Below, piece after piece: positions 45,341 to 54,144 of a stretch of DNA of 64,000 nt. This DNA comes from CAWCJL01 sp963795775 (GTDB lineage Bacteria; Acidobacteriota; Terriglobia; Terriglobales; Acidobacteriaceae). A program made the translations under genes and the position numbers. The DNA is taken from assembly GCA_963795775.1 (NCBI GenBank), contig CAWCJL010000005.1, forward strand, positions 1 through 64,000, read 5' to 3'. The first letter of the stretch is position 1. Every line of letters starts with the position of its first letter. The notes beneath the pieces are model-generated. The model did not search any database. It was not told the origin of the DNA and was given only the letters and a program-made list of their open reading frames with translations.

Positions 45341-47940
45341 ATGTATCTGCCTTTCTGCGCCGGTTTTCAAACCGGGCGTCTTCTCTTGTCTACTTCTGTC
45401 GTTGTCGGCGCTGGGCCGTGGGCCAGGCGCAGAACCGGCTTGCCGCAGGCGCCGGTGTATTCTCGCAGCCTTTCGGCTATCGCATCGTCGCGGCGGATTT
45501 TACCGGGGATGGTAAAGCCGACCTCTTGTCAATCAACAGCAGCAATGGGCGAACAACCATTTTCTCTTAGTCCTTACGGTTGCGAACAGCAACGGCGGGT
45601 ATGCGGCCCCTAAGACCATCGTGCAATTGCCTCAAGTCATCTTTCGGTACCCACTTTGCCGGAGATTTCAACGGTGACGGCAAGCAGGATTTTGTAGTGC
45701 AGTACACGCGCGACACTCTGCGGGTGTACCTGGGCAACGGGAATGGCTCCTTTCAAGCGCCGAAGACGATCAATCTTAGTGGCTGCTCCAACGAGTGCGG
45801 ACTGCTGGGAGTGGGCAAGATCAATCGTGACGACAAACTGGACCTGATCGTCGGCGAGGGAATCAACTCGTCGACGGGGAGCGTGACTGTACTGCTGGGC
45901 AATGGGGATGGCACGTTCGGGAACGCGAAGACGACCAGGAGTAGCCATGTCGGCCAGCATCAGTACCATCGCGCTGGGTGATATGAATGGCGATGGCGAC
46001 ACCGACCTGGCGTTGATGGACGCGGTCGTTTGATGCTACGCCTGGTTCAAGTGCTGCTGGGCAATGGGGACGGCACGTTTCGAGCGAAGAGTCCGTTTTC
46101 GATCTCAATGATGGCAATGACCATTTCGGACTCGCGATTGCTGACGTAAATGGGGACGGCCATCCCGATCTGGTGACAGGGGAGAGCTACGATGGATATT
46201 TCACAAACCCGGTATTGCGGGAGCGGCGACCAGCCGACGGTCTGAAGCGTTCTTGGGAAATGGAGATGGCACCTTCGGCGAGAGCACAGTTTATTGATGC
46301 TGGTAACGGCGGAGGGACAGTGCTCGGGGCTGACCTCACCGGAGCATGGACACACCGAAGTGATAGCCACCAATGGACTAAGTTCCACGATAGCGGTGCT
46401 GTCGGGGACTAGCGCGCATACCACAGCGATTGCGAAGTACTGCGACGCTTCCCCGCGAGCTCCATTCTTGTAGCTGACGCGAATGGAGATGGAAAGCTCG
46501 ATATCTTTGCGTTCGGGCAATCCGGCAATAGCCGCTCCAAATCCTGCTCAACAAAGGGAATGGGACGTTCCGCGCGCCGGAGGCGATTGGATCTCGCTGC
46601 ATATGGACTACAATTGCAGGCCGCAGACCTGAACCATGATGGGCGCGCAGACCTGGCGATCCTGGTCCCCAGAGCTCTTGCCAAGTCGACAAGAATGATT
46701 TCGTAAATGTTCCGGGAATCGTGGCGTCGGCGCTTTCCGGTGCAAATGGCCTCGGCGCGCCGACCATCTTCGGTTCAGATGTGAACTCCAGCGAACACCA
46801 ATGATTCGCTGTCACTGGGCGACTTCAATCACGACGGCAGCCTGGACATGCGGTGCGGGGATCGAATTTATTTCAACAATGGACGAGGCAGGTTTTTCCC
46901 CTCCCTCAAGTCAGATCGAACTTGGCTATTCTGGCGGGAACACCGTAGTGAATTACACAAACGGCAGCGGGCGATTTCAACGGAGATGGCTAATGCAGAC
47001 CTGGCTACTGTGAACGGCTCCGAGGTGGAGATTCGGCTTGGTAAAGGAGACGGCACATTCCAAGCGCCAGTAAGCTATCTGATCGGTGGCAAGCAGCCGA
47101 ATGCAGTGCTGGTGCGGGATGTGAACGGCGACGGCAAGAGGGATGTAGTCGCGGTGAACTATGACACCTCCACGATCAGTGTGCTGCTGGGGAAGGGGGA
47201 TGGCACCTTTGCAGGCGCGCGCGATTTCGCTGTGGCGAAAAATCCCGTGGTGATTACTTACGGCGACTTCAACCGGGACGGCAAGCTGGACCTGGCAGTG
47301 GCGAGCGCTACGCAAGCTGTCCATCCTGCTGGGCGAACGGCAATGGCAACATTCCAGGCAGCGAAGACGTTCTCCGTGCCGGGAAGCAACTCATTCTATT
47401 GTGGCGGCCGATCTGCGCGGCAATGGTGAGCAGGACCTCCTAGTGACAGGTCAGATCTCCGAATGTGGGTACGGAGGGATGCAGGTGCTCTATGGGAAAG
47501 GGGAATGGCACGTTTGCGGCCCCTGTTTCCTACTACTACGGACATTACTCCTTCGAACGTAACGTGCAGGCGACTTCAACGGCGACGGAGCAACGGACGT
47601 GGCGGCGGCGGATCCGAGCAGCACGGCACTGACAATCTTCTACAACCAGGGTGGGACGCATATCACGCTGGGAAGCAGCAACACGCATCCGAAAGCAGGC
47701 GCGTCTGTCACCTTCACGGCGACAATAGCGGCGAGCTTTGCCGGGAACGGGACGCCGGCGGGGACGGTGGCGTTCAAGGATGGCGCGAAGACGCTGGGGA
47801 CGGCATCGTTGAGCGGGGGCAAGGCGGTGTTTCATTACAGCGGGCTGAGCAAGGGGTCGCATAGCATTACGGCGGCTTACTACGGGAGCGCTGCTTTCAA
47901 TCCGCATACGTCGGCGGGGGTGGTGGAGACGGTGCAGTAG
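45341..47940 (+). pseudogene. FG-GAP repeat secreted protein, copy 1 (decayed)
   Basis: The start (MYLPF...) and the last 110 residues (47599-47940) align clearly with copies 2 and 3, and FG-GAP units such as HFAGDFNGDGKQDFVVQY and LLGNGDGTFGNAKTT are visible, but they lie in different frames. At least six frame changes are needed to read the whole, for example after VVVGAG (about 45415), near 45580, near 45945, around 46060, 46240-46500 and 47320. Intact open frames: 45580-45981, 46848-47429, 47599-47940. The promoter and the downstream terminator are still present. It is either a pseudogene or badly sequenced; the latter seems unlikely for so many breaks. Confidence 0.85.
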
Positions 47941-47968
47941 GCCAGGTCGCGAGCCGGATAAGAAAAGC

Positions 47969-48000
47969 GGGGCCATCGCTGTTGCGGGTGGCCCTTTTTC
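47969..48000 (+). terminator. Terminator after FG-GAP copy 1
   Basis: GGGCCA (47970-47975) pairs with TGGCCC (47989-47994), followed by TTTTTC. Confidence 0.65.
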
Positions 48001-48138
48001 TTGCGCGTGTGCAGTGCCAGCCGCTGCCGGCGGCGTGGCTCAGTTGGACTGGCGCGAGGGTCCGAAGCAGGAGTCGCCTAGCCAAACAAGCCCGCAAGGA
48101 TGTCGCCCAGCATCAAGGACGCAGGTTTAGCAGGCTTA

Positions 48139-48168
48139 TTGACGCGGCTCTCCTAGCCGGAGTAGAGT
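48139..48168 (+). promoter_or_regulatory. Conserved promoter of FG-GAP copy 2
   Basis: TTGACG (48139-48144), 18-base spacer, TAGAGT (48163-48168), at the same distance from the start codon (about 80 nt) as in copies 1 and 3. The rest of the 309-bp gap from 47941 to 48249 holds the copy 1 terminator and no recognisable gene. Confidence 0.6.
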
Positions 48169-48249
48169 GTCATCGCCAACTTTGCCAAGCTTCCCCCAGA
48201 GTTGAAGCAGGGCTGTGCTGACGCGAATCCTGGCTTCCTGGAGTGCTTT

Positions 48250-50841
48250 ATGTATCTGCCTTCCATGTGCCGGTTTTTCAAACCGGTCGTCTTCTCTTGT
48301 CTACTTCTATCGTTGTCTGCGTTGGGCGTGGGCTTTGCGCAGAACCGGCTGCCGCAGGCGCCGGTGTATTTCACCCAGAATTTGTCGAACCCTGTGGCTG
48401 CGGATTTCACCGGAGATGGGAGAGCCGACCTCCTCTCGGTGTACAGCAAGATCATCAACAATCAACCGTCTTTCTCCCTCGGTCTTCTGGTCGCCAACAG
48501 CAATGGCGGATACGCGACGCCGAAGATGGTGGTACAACTGCCGTCCAGTAGGACTACGGCCCACTTCGCTGGCGATTTCAACGGAGACGGCAAGCAGGAC
48601 TTCGTGGTGCAGTACACCGCGACGACGCTGCGGGTGTACCTGGGCAACGGGAATGGCACATTTCAGTCGCCGAAGACGATAAGTCTCAGCGGCTGTTCCA
48701 AGTCCTGCCAATTGCTGGGTGTGGGTAAGATAAACCGGGACAATAAGCTGGATCTGGTTCTAGGCGAAACGGCCAGCGCGGGTGCGCAGAGCGTAACAGT
48801 GCTGCTGGGCAACGGTGACGGTACCTTTGGAAATGCCAAGACGACCAGCGTGGGCAGGCTGGGCGTTATCGCGATGGGAGATGTGAACGGAGACGGCGAT
48901 ACAGACATTGCATTGATGAACAACGGAGGGGATTGTGGCTGTTACAACACGCTTCAGATGCTGCTGGGCAATGGTGACGGCACCTTCCGCGCAAAGACCC
49001 CGTTTCAGATTTCCACGGACGACGGTTACATCGGCCTGGTGATCGCCGACGTGAATGGAGATGGCCGTCCCGATCTGCTGACGACGGATTATCCGGTTGG
49101 CTTGGATGTAAGCGAATACTGCGGCCGAGGCGAGTACCCCTCGGTGCTGGAGTTCCCGGGCAACGGCGATGGTACATTCAGCGGCCCCAAGCAATTAGAC
49201 GCCGGCAATGTGGGAGGCGGACTTGTGGGCGGCGATTTCGCCGGGGATGGACGGACGGAAGTAGCAGTGGTGAACTTACTCAGCTCAAGCGTCGCGGTGT
49301 TGTCGGGGACGAGCACGCATACGACCGCGATTGCGAAATACGCCATCAGCGGACCATTTCAGACTCCAATCGTCGCGGATGCGAACGGAGATGGCAGGCC
49401 GGACATTCTGGTGTTCGGGCAGTACACGGGCGCGAATGGTTCTCTTGCTGGAACAACCGTGCAGGCACTCCTCAATGAGGGCAGCGGGAAGTTTCGCGCA
49501 CCGAACGCATTCGATTTCAAAGCGTATGCGCTCGAGCTACAAGCGTCAGACCTGAATCATGACGGGAGAGCGGACCTGGCGATCCTGGGCCCAAATAGCG
49601 TTCAACTTTGCAAAGACAGCGGCACTTTCGGAGAAGTAGGTGTTGCGCTTTCGAGCGCATACGGTTTTACGGTTCCCGGTGTGTTCGACGCCGATTACGC
49701 GTATGCGAGCTTTGACAGCAGCTCGCTCTCGTTGGGCGATTTCAACCACGATGGGAGCCTGGACATCGGTATCGGCGATCGGATTGATTTCAACAATGGA
49801 CGGGGAGGCTTTTCCAGCAAATCGTCTAGCCAAAGCGAACTTGCGATTTCGCCCAAGACGAAAGTCAACTACGCCACGGCAGCCGGCGATTTCAACCGTG
49901 ATGGCAAGTCTGACCTGGCTACGGTGAACGGCTCCGAGGTGGAGATCCGGCTGGGAAATGGCAATGGCACGTTCAAAACGCCAATGAGTTATCCGGTAGG
50001 TGGGCGACAGGGCCAGGCGGTGCTAGTGCGTGATGTGAACGGCGACGGCAAGCTGGATGTAGTTACGGTGAACTATGACACGTCCACAGTGAGCGTTCTG
50101 CTGGGCAAGGGTGATGGAACTTTTGCGGGCGCGCGAGACTTTGCGGTGGCGAAGGGTCCGCTCGTGATCACTTATGGCGACTTCAATCGGGATAACAAGC
50201 TGGATCTGGCGGTAGCCAGCGCCACGCAAGTTTCCGTGCTGCTGGGGAACGGCAATGGCACGTTCCAGGCAGCGAAGACGTTCGCGGCCGGGACCGCTAA
50301 CTCATCGATCGTCGCCGCCGGCCTGCGCGGCAATGGTGAGCAGGACCTAATACTGGCAGGTGAGTCTGGTCTCGTAGGAAATGTACAGGTGCTCTACGGA
50401 AGGGGGAACGGTACGTTTGCAGCCCCTGTTTTCTACTACTACGGCGTTACCCCCTCGAACCTGACGGTGGGCGACTTCAACGCTGATGGTGCTCCGGATG
50501 TGGCGGCGGCGGATCCGAACAGCACGGCGCTGGCTATCTTCTATAACCAGGGTGGGACGCACATTATGCTGGGAACCAGCAACGCGCATCCGAAAGTAGG
50601 CGCGTCTGTCACGTTCACGGCGACGATCGCGGCGAGTTTCGCCGGGAACGGAACGCCGGCGGGGACGGTGGCGTTCAAGGATGGCGCGAAGACGCTGGGG
50701 ACGGCAACGTTGAGCGGGGGCAAGGCGGTGTTTCACTACAGCGGGCTGAGCAAGGGGTCGCATAGCATTACGGCGGCTTACTACGGGAGCGCTGTTTTCA
50801 ATCCGCATACGTCGGCGGGGGTGGTGGAGACGGTGCAGTAA
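48250..50841 (+). CDS. Secreted FG-GAP/VCBS-repeat protein with C-terminal Ig-like domain, copy 2 (intact)
   Basis: An 863-residue protein with a signal peptide (FFKPVVFSCLLLSLSALGVGFAQ) and about a dozen FG-GAP-like repeats, each with a calcium-loop type D-x-N-x-D-x-x-x-D pattern (DFNGDGKQD, DVNGDGDTD, DVNGDGRPD, DFNHDGSLD, DFNRDGKSD, DVNGDGKLD, DFNRDNKLD, DFNADGAPD) and 'LLGNGDGTF' ends. Repeats would form one or two beta-propellers. The last ~95 residues (GASVTFTATI...FKDGAKTLGTATL...ITAAYYGSA) are an Ig-like domain (Big_3_5 type) often found at the end of acidobacterial surface proteins. Likely secreted; ligand unknown. It is the only uninterrupted copy of the array. The ATG at 48250 has GGAG upstream. 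Confidence 0.88.
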   Translation: MYLPSMCRFFKPVVFSCLLLSLSALGVGFAQNRLPQAPVYFTQNLSNPVAADFTGDGRADLLSVYSKIINNQPSFSLGLLVANSNGGYATPKMVVQLPSSRTTAHFAGDFNGDGKQDFVVQYTATTLRVYLGNGNGTFQSPKTISLSGCSKSCQLLGVGKINRDNKLDLVLGETASAGAQSVTVLLGNGDGTFGNAKTTSVGRLGVIAMGDVNGDGDTDIALMNNGGDCGCYNTLQMLLGNGDGTFRAKTPFQISTDDGYIGLVIADVNGDGRPDLLTTDYPVGLDVSEYCGRGEYPSVLEFPGNGDGTFSGPKQLDAGNVGGGLVGGDFAGDGRTEVAVVNLLSSSVAVLSGTSTHTTAIAKYAISGPFQTPIVADANGDGRPDILVFGQYTGANGSLAGTTVQALLNEGSGKFRAPNAFDFKAYALELQASDLNHDGRADLAILGPNSVQLCKDSGTFGEVGVALSSAYGFTVPGVFDADYAYASFDSSSLSLGDFNHDGSLDIGIGDRIDFNNGRGGFSSKSSSQSELAISPKTKVNYATAAGDFNRDGKSDLATVNGSEVEIRLGNGNGTFKTPMSYPVGGRQGQAVLVRDVNGDGKLDVVTVNYDTSTVSVLLGKGDGTFAGARDFAVAKGPLVITYGDFNRDNKLDLAVASATQVSVLLGNGNGTFQAAKTFAAGTANSSIVAAGLRGNGEQDLILAGESGLVGNVQVLYGRGNGTFAAPVFYYYGVTPSNLTVGDFNADGAPDVAAADPNSTALAIFYNQGGTHIMLGTSNAHPKVGASVTFTATIAASFAGNGTPAGTVAFKDGAKTLGTATLSGGKAVFHYSGLSKGSHSITAAYYGSAVFNPHTSAGVVETVQ

Positions 50842-50855
50842 CCCGGAAGTACCGG

Positions 50856-50890
50856 AAAGGCCACTGGCGCGAGCTGGTGGCCTTTTTGTT
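50856..50890 (+). terminator. Rho-independent terminator after FG-GAP copy 2
   Basis: AAAGGCCAC (50856-50864) pairs with GTGGCCTTT (50877-50885) and is followed by further T residues. The same hairpin follows copy 3. Confidence 0.85.
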
Positions 50891-51108
50891 TGTGGGGAGG
50901 TTCACCACAGAGGGCACAGGGAGCACGGAGAATTCTGGGGTAGGCCTCAGCGGAGTTGGGACAAGGTCTTTCCAAAGGGTTTCATCACTTTGAGGCGGAC
51001 GGAAGTACCGTGCGCCGGGATCCGGCGAGAACAGGGCATGACCTGTACCGGGAGAGTGGGTCAGTTTGAACCCGGAGCGGCGGGCAAGAAGTGGCGCATC
51101 GGAATAGG
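50891..51108. other. Intergenic leader block before FG-GAP copy 3
   Basis: No gene seen. It starts with the TTCACCACAGAGGGCACAGG repeat (50901) and continues with a block that matches the region before copy 1 (44934-45226), including GACCTGTACCGGGAGAGTG and TCAGTTTGAACCCGGAGCGG. The duplication unit therefore includes upstream DNA. Confidence 0.6.
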
Positions 51109-51138
51109 TTGACTTGCCGTGCATGGCGGGGCTACTGT
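51109..51138 (+). promoter_or_regulatory. Conserved promoter of FG-GAP copy 3
   Basis: TTGACT (51109-51114), 18-base spacer, TACTGT (51133-51138), identical in both hexamers to copy 1. Confidence 0.6.
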
Positions 51139-51224
51139 GCTGATGCCGGTCTACGCCTACTTTCCCCAGAGCTGAAACGGGTCCTGTGCGGACGTCAATC
51201 CTGCTGTTGGACTGGGAGCTTGTT

Positions 51225-53781
51225 ATGTTTCTGCCTTTGCTGCGCCGGTTTTCGAAACCGGGCGTCTTCTCTTGTCTACTTCTATCGTTGTCAGTGCTGG
51301 GCGTGGGCCAGGCGCAGAACCGGTTGCCGGAGGCGCCGCAATATGTTCTGCCGAACAGTTTCAATCCTGTGGCTGCGGATTTCACCGGAGATGGGAAAGC
51401 CGATCTCCTATCCGTCTACTCTGCAAGCGGTCAGGCCCCTTACTCGCTCGGCCTGGCGATCGCCAAGAGCACAGGGGGTTACGCGGCTCCGAAGACGGTG
51501 GTGCAATTGCCGTCTACGTCCACCTTGGCCCACTTCGCCGGAGACTTCAACGGCGATGGGAAGCAGGACTTCGTGGTGCAATACAGCGCGACGTCGTTGC
51601 GAGTGTACCTGGGAAACGGGAACGGCACATTTCAGTCGCCGAAGACGATTAGTCTGAGCGGCTGTTCAAAGCGGTGTTTGCTGTTGGGCACAGGCGAGAT
51701 CAATCGGGACAAGAAGCTTGACCTGATCGTGGGTCAGATAGCGAGTTCCGGAGCGACAAGCGTGGCCATTCTGCTGGGCAACGGCGATGGCACGTTCGGG
51801 AATGCGAAGACCACAAGCGCGGGCTTTCTGGGCACGATCGCTCTGGGCGATGTGAACGGTGACGGGGACACGGATCTTGCGCTGATGTACAGCGGAGGGG
51901 GCGGCGGCAACGCCTACCAGGTTCTGCTGGGCAATGGCGACGGCACATTCCGGGCCAAGAGCCCTGTATCAGTCAATAGCGGCGACGATTTTTCGGGACT
52001 GGCGATAGCAGATGTCAACGGAGATGGCCATCCCGACCTGGTGACGGGGGATACCTACGATGCATACACCATATGGCCGGTCTGGTGCTCGGGTCAGCCG
52101 GAGCCGTCGGTGATCGCGTTCCTGGGGAAGGGAGACGGCACGTTTGGCGGAGAGCAATTCATCTACTCCGGAAACGGCGGAGGCACGGTGGTGGGGGCCG
52201 ATCTCGCGGGAGATGGACGGACTGAAGTGCTAGCCACCAATGCGATAAGTGGGACTGTATCGGTACTCTCCGGCACGAGCGCGCACACAACGGCGATTGT
52301 GAATTATGCTGGCGGAGGTCTTTACGGCCCGCTTCTGGTGGCTGACGCGAATGGAGACGGAAAGCCGGATCTGCTGGAGTTCGGGGGTGGGATAGTACGG
52401 GTTTTTCTGAACCGCGGGAACGGGACTTTCCGCGCGCCTGCCGCGATAGAGTTCGGGGCCTACGGGCTGCAGTTGCAGACTTCGGACCTGAACCATGACG
52501 GCCGTGCGGACCTGGCGATCCTGGGGCCCCAAAGCTCTTGCCAAATTGATAAGAATGAGTCCTATAACATTCCGGGAATTGTGGGAACGGCGCTCTCGGG
52601 AGCCCAGGGTCTGGGTGCGGTAAGTTTCTGGGGGGCCGATCAGAACTCTACCAACACTTCCAGTTCGTTGTCGCTGGGCGACTTCAATCGTGACGGCAGC
52701 GTGGACATGGGGGTGGGGGAGCAGATTTATTTCAACAACGGCCGAGGTAGTTTCTCGGGTGCGTCGAGTTCAGATGAAATTCCTTACGTTGCGGGGAATA
52801 CCGGGGTGAATTACCACACGGCAGCGGGAGACTTGAACGGGGACGGGAAGGCCGACCTGGCGACTGTGGATTCGGGTGAGTTGGAAGTACGCATCGGCAA
52901 GGGCGACGGCACCTTCCTGGCTCCGGTGAGCTATCCGCTCGGCGGCAAGCAGCCGAATGCGGTGCTGGTGCGTGATGTGAACGGCGACGGCAAGAGGGAT
53001 GTGGTCGCGGTGAACTACGACACCTCCACGATCAGCGTGCTGCTAGGCAAGGGGGATGGCACGTTCCATGGCGCGCGCGATTTCCCGGTGGCGAAGAATC
53101 CTTTAGTGATTACTTACGGAGACTTCAACAGTGACGGCAAACTGGACCTTGCTGTGGCGAGCGCTGCAGAGGTGTCCGTTCTGCTGGGGAATGGCGATGG
53201 AACTTTCCAGGCCGCAAAGAATGTTGCGGTAGCCGCCACTGTTTCTTCCATCGTGGCGGCCAGCCTGCGCGGGAATGGTGAGCAGGACCTCCTGGTGACA
53301 GGCTCCCAGCAGTACGCAGGAATGCAGGTGCTCTATGGGAAGGGAAACGGCACGTTTGCAGCGCCGGTCACTATTCACTTCGGAGCCACCCCGACGAGCG
53401 TGGTCGCGGGGGACTTCAACGGCGACGGAGCAACGGACGTGGCAGCGGCGGATGCGGGCAGCACGAGTCTTACTGTCCTCTATAACCAGGGTGGGACGCA
53501 CATCACGCTGGGAAGCAGCAACACGCATCCTGACAGCAGGCGCGTCTGTCACCTTCACGGCGACAATAGCGGCGAGCTTTGCCGGGAACGGGACGCCGGC
53601 GGGGACGGTGGCGTTCAAGGATGGCGCGAAGACGCTGGGGACGGCAGCGTTGAGCGGAGGCAAGGCGGTGTTTCATTACAGCGGGCTGAGCAAGGGGTCG
53701 CATAGCATTACGGCGGCTTACTACGGGAGCGCTGCTTTCAATCCGCATACGTCGGCGGGGGTGGTGGAGACGGTGCAGTAA
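51225..53781 (+). CDS. Secreted FG-GAP/VCBS-repeat protein with Ig-like domain, copy 3 (one frameshift at about 53531)
   Basis: From ATG 51225: signal peptide (FSKPGVFSCLLLSLSVLGVGQAQ), FG-GAP repeats as in copy 2 (DFNGDGKQD, DVNGDGDTD, DVNGDGHPD, DANGDGKPD, DLNHDGRAD, DFNRDGSVD, DLNGDGKAD, DVNGDGKRD, DFNSDGKLD, DFNGDGATD), then GGTHITLGSSNTHP. At 53530-53533 one base is added compared with copy 1 (CATCCTGACAGCAGG against CATCCGAAAGCAGG), so the frame shifts and would end early at 53705; the Ig-like end is intact in the next frame to 53781. Read through, it is 851 residues. If the shift is real, the protein keeps the propeller but loses the Ig-like domain. Confidence 0.82.
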
Positions 53782-53795
53782 CCCGGAAGTACCGG

Positions 53796-53827
53796 AAAGG
53801 CCACTGGCGCGAGCCGGTGGCCTTTTC
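53796..53827 (+). terminator. Rho-independent terminator after FG-GAP copy 3
   Basis: AAAGGCCAC ... GTGGCCTTTTC, the same hairpin as after copy 2 with one loop change. Confidence 0.85.
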
Positions 53828-54144
53828 TTATGCATTGGAAGATTGCTTCACCACAGAAAGCACGGAGAGCACAGAGGAAATCTGAGGGTGTGATGTGAAA
53901 TGGGTCGGAATGGTCGGCGCCTTCCGCGCCGCGCCCACCCTTTGCGCTCAGCTGTCATGGTCGGCGAAAGGTGGTGGGGCGCAAAGGGTGGGGCACCCGG
54001 TGACCGAGAATGGGACACCCCGGTTAGGTTGTGGTGCGGGCGGAAAAGCAGGTCCTTCGACTTCGTGGGCCGGGAACCCGGCCCACTCCGCTCAGGATGA
54101 CAGAACTCATTCAAACTTACTCACCGCCGGTAAACCACGTGCCC
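53828..54144. repeat. Intergenic cluster of dispersed repeats
   Basis: No gene is seen here. Contents: TTCACCACAGAAAGCACGG (from 53847, third copy of this motif), a 14-bp perfect inverted repeat (CCCACCCTTTGCGC at 53934-53947 and its complement at 53979-53992), and a CAGGTCCTTCGACTT...CTCAGGATGACA repeat (54049-54102), related to 57568-57604. Confidence 0.7.
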
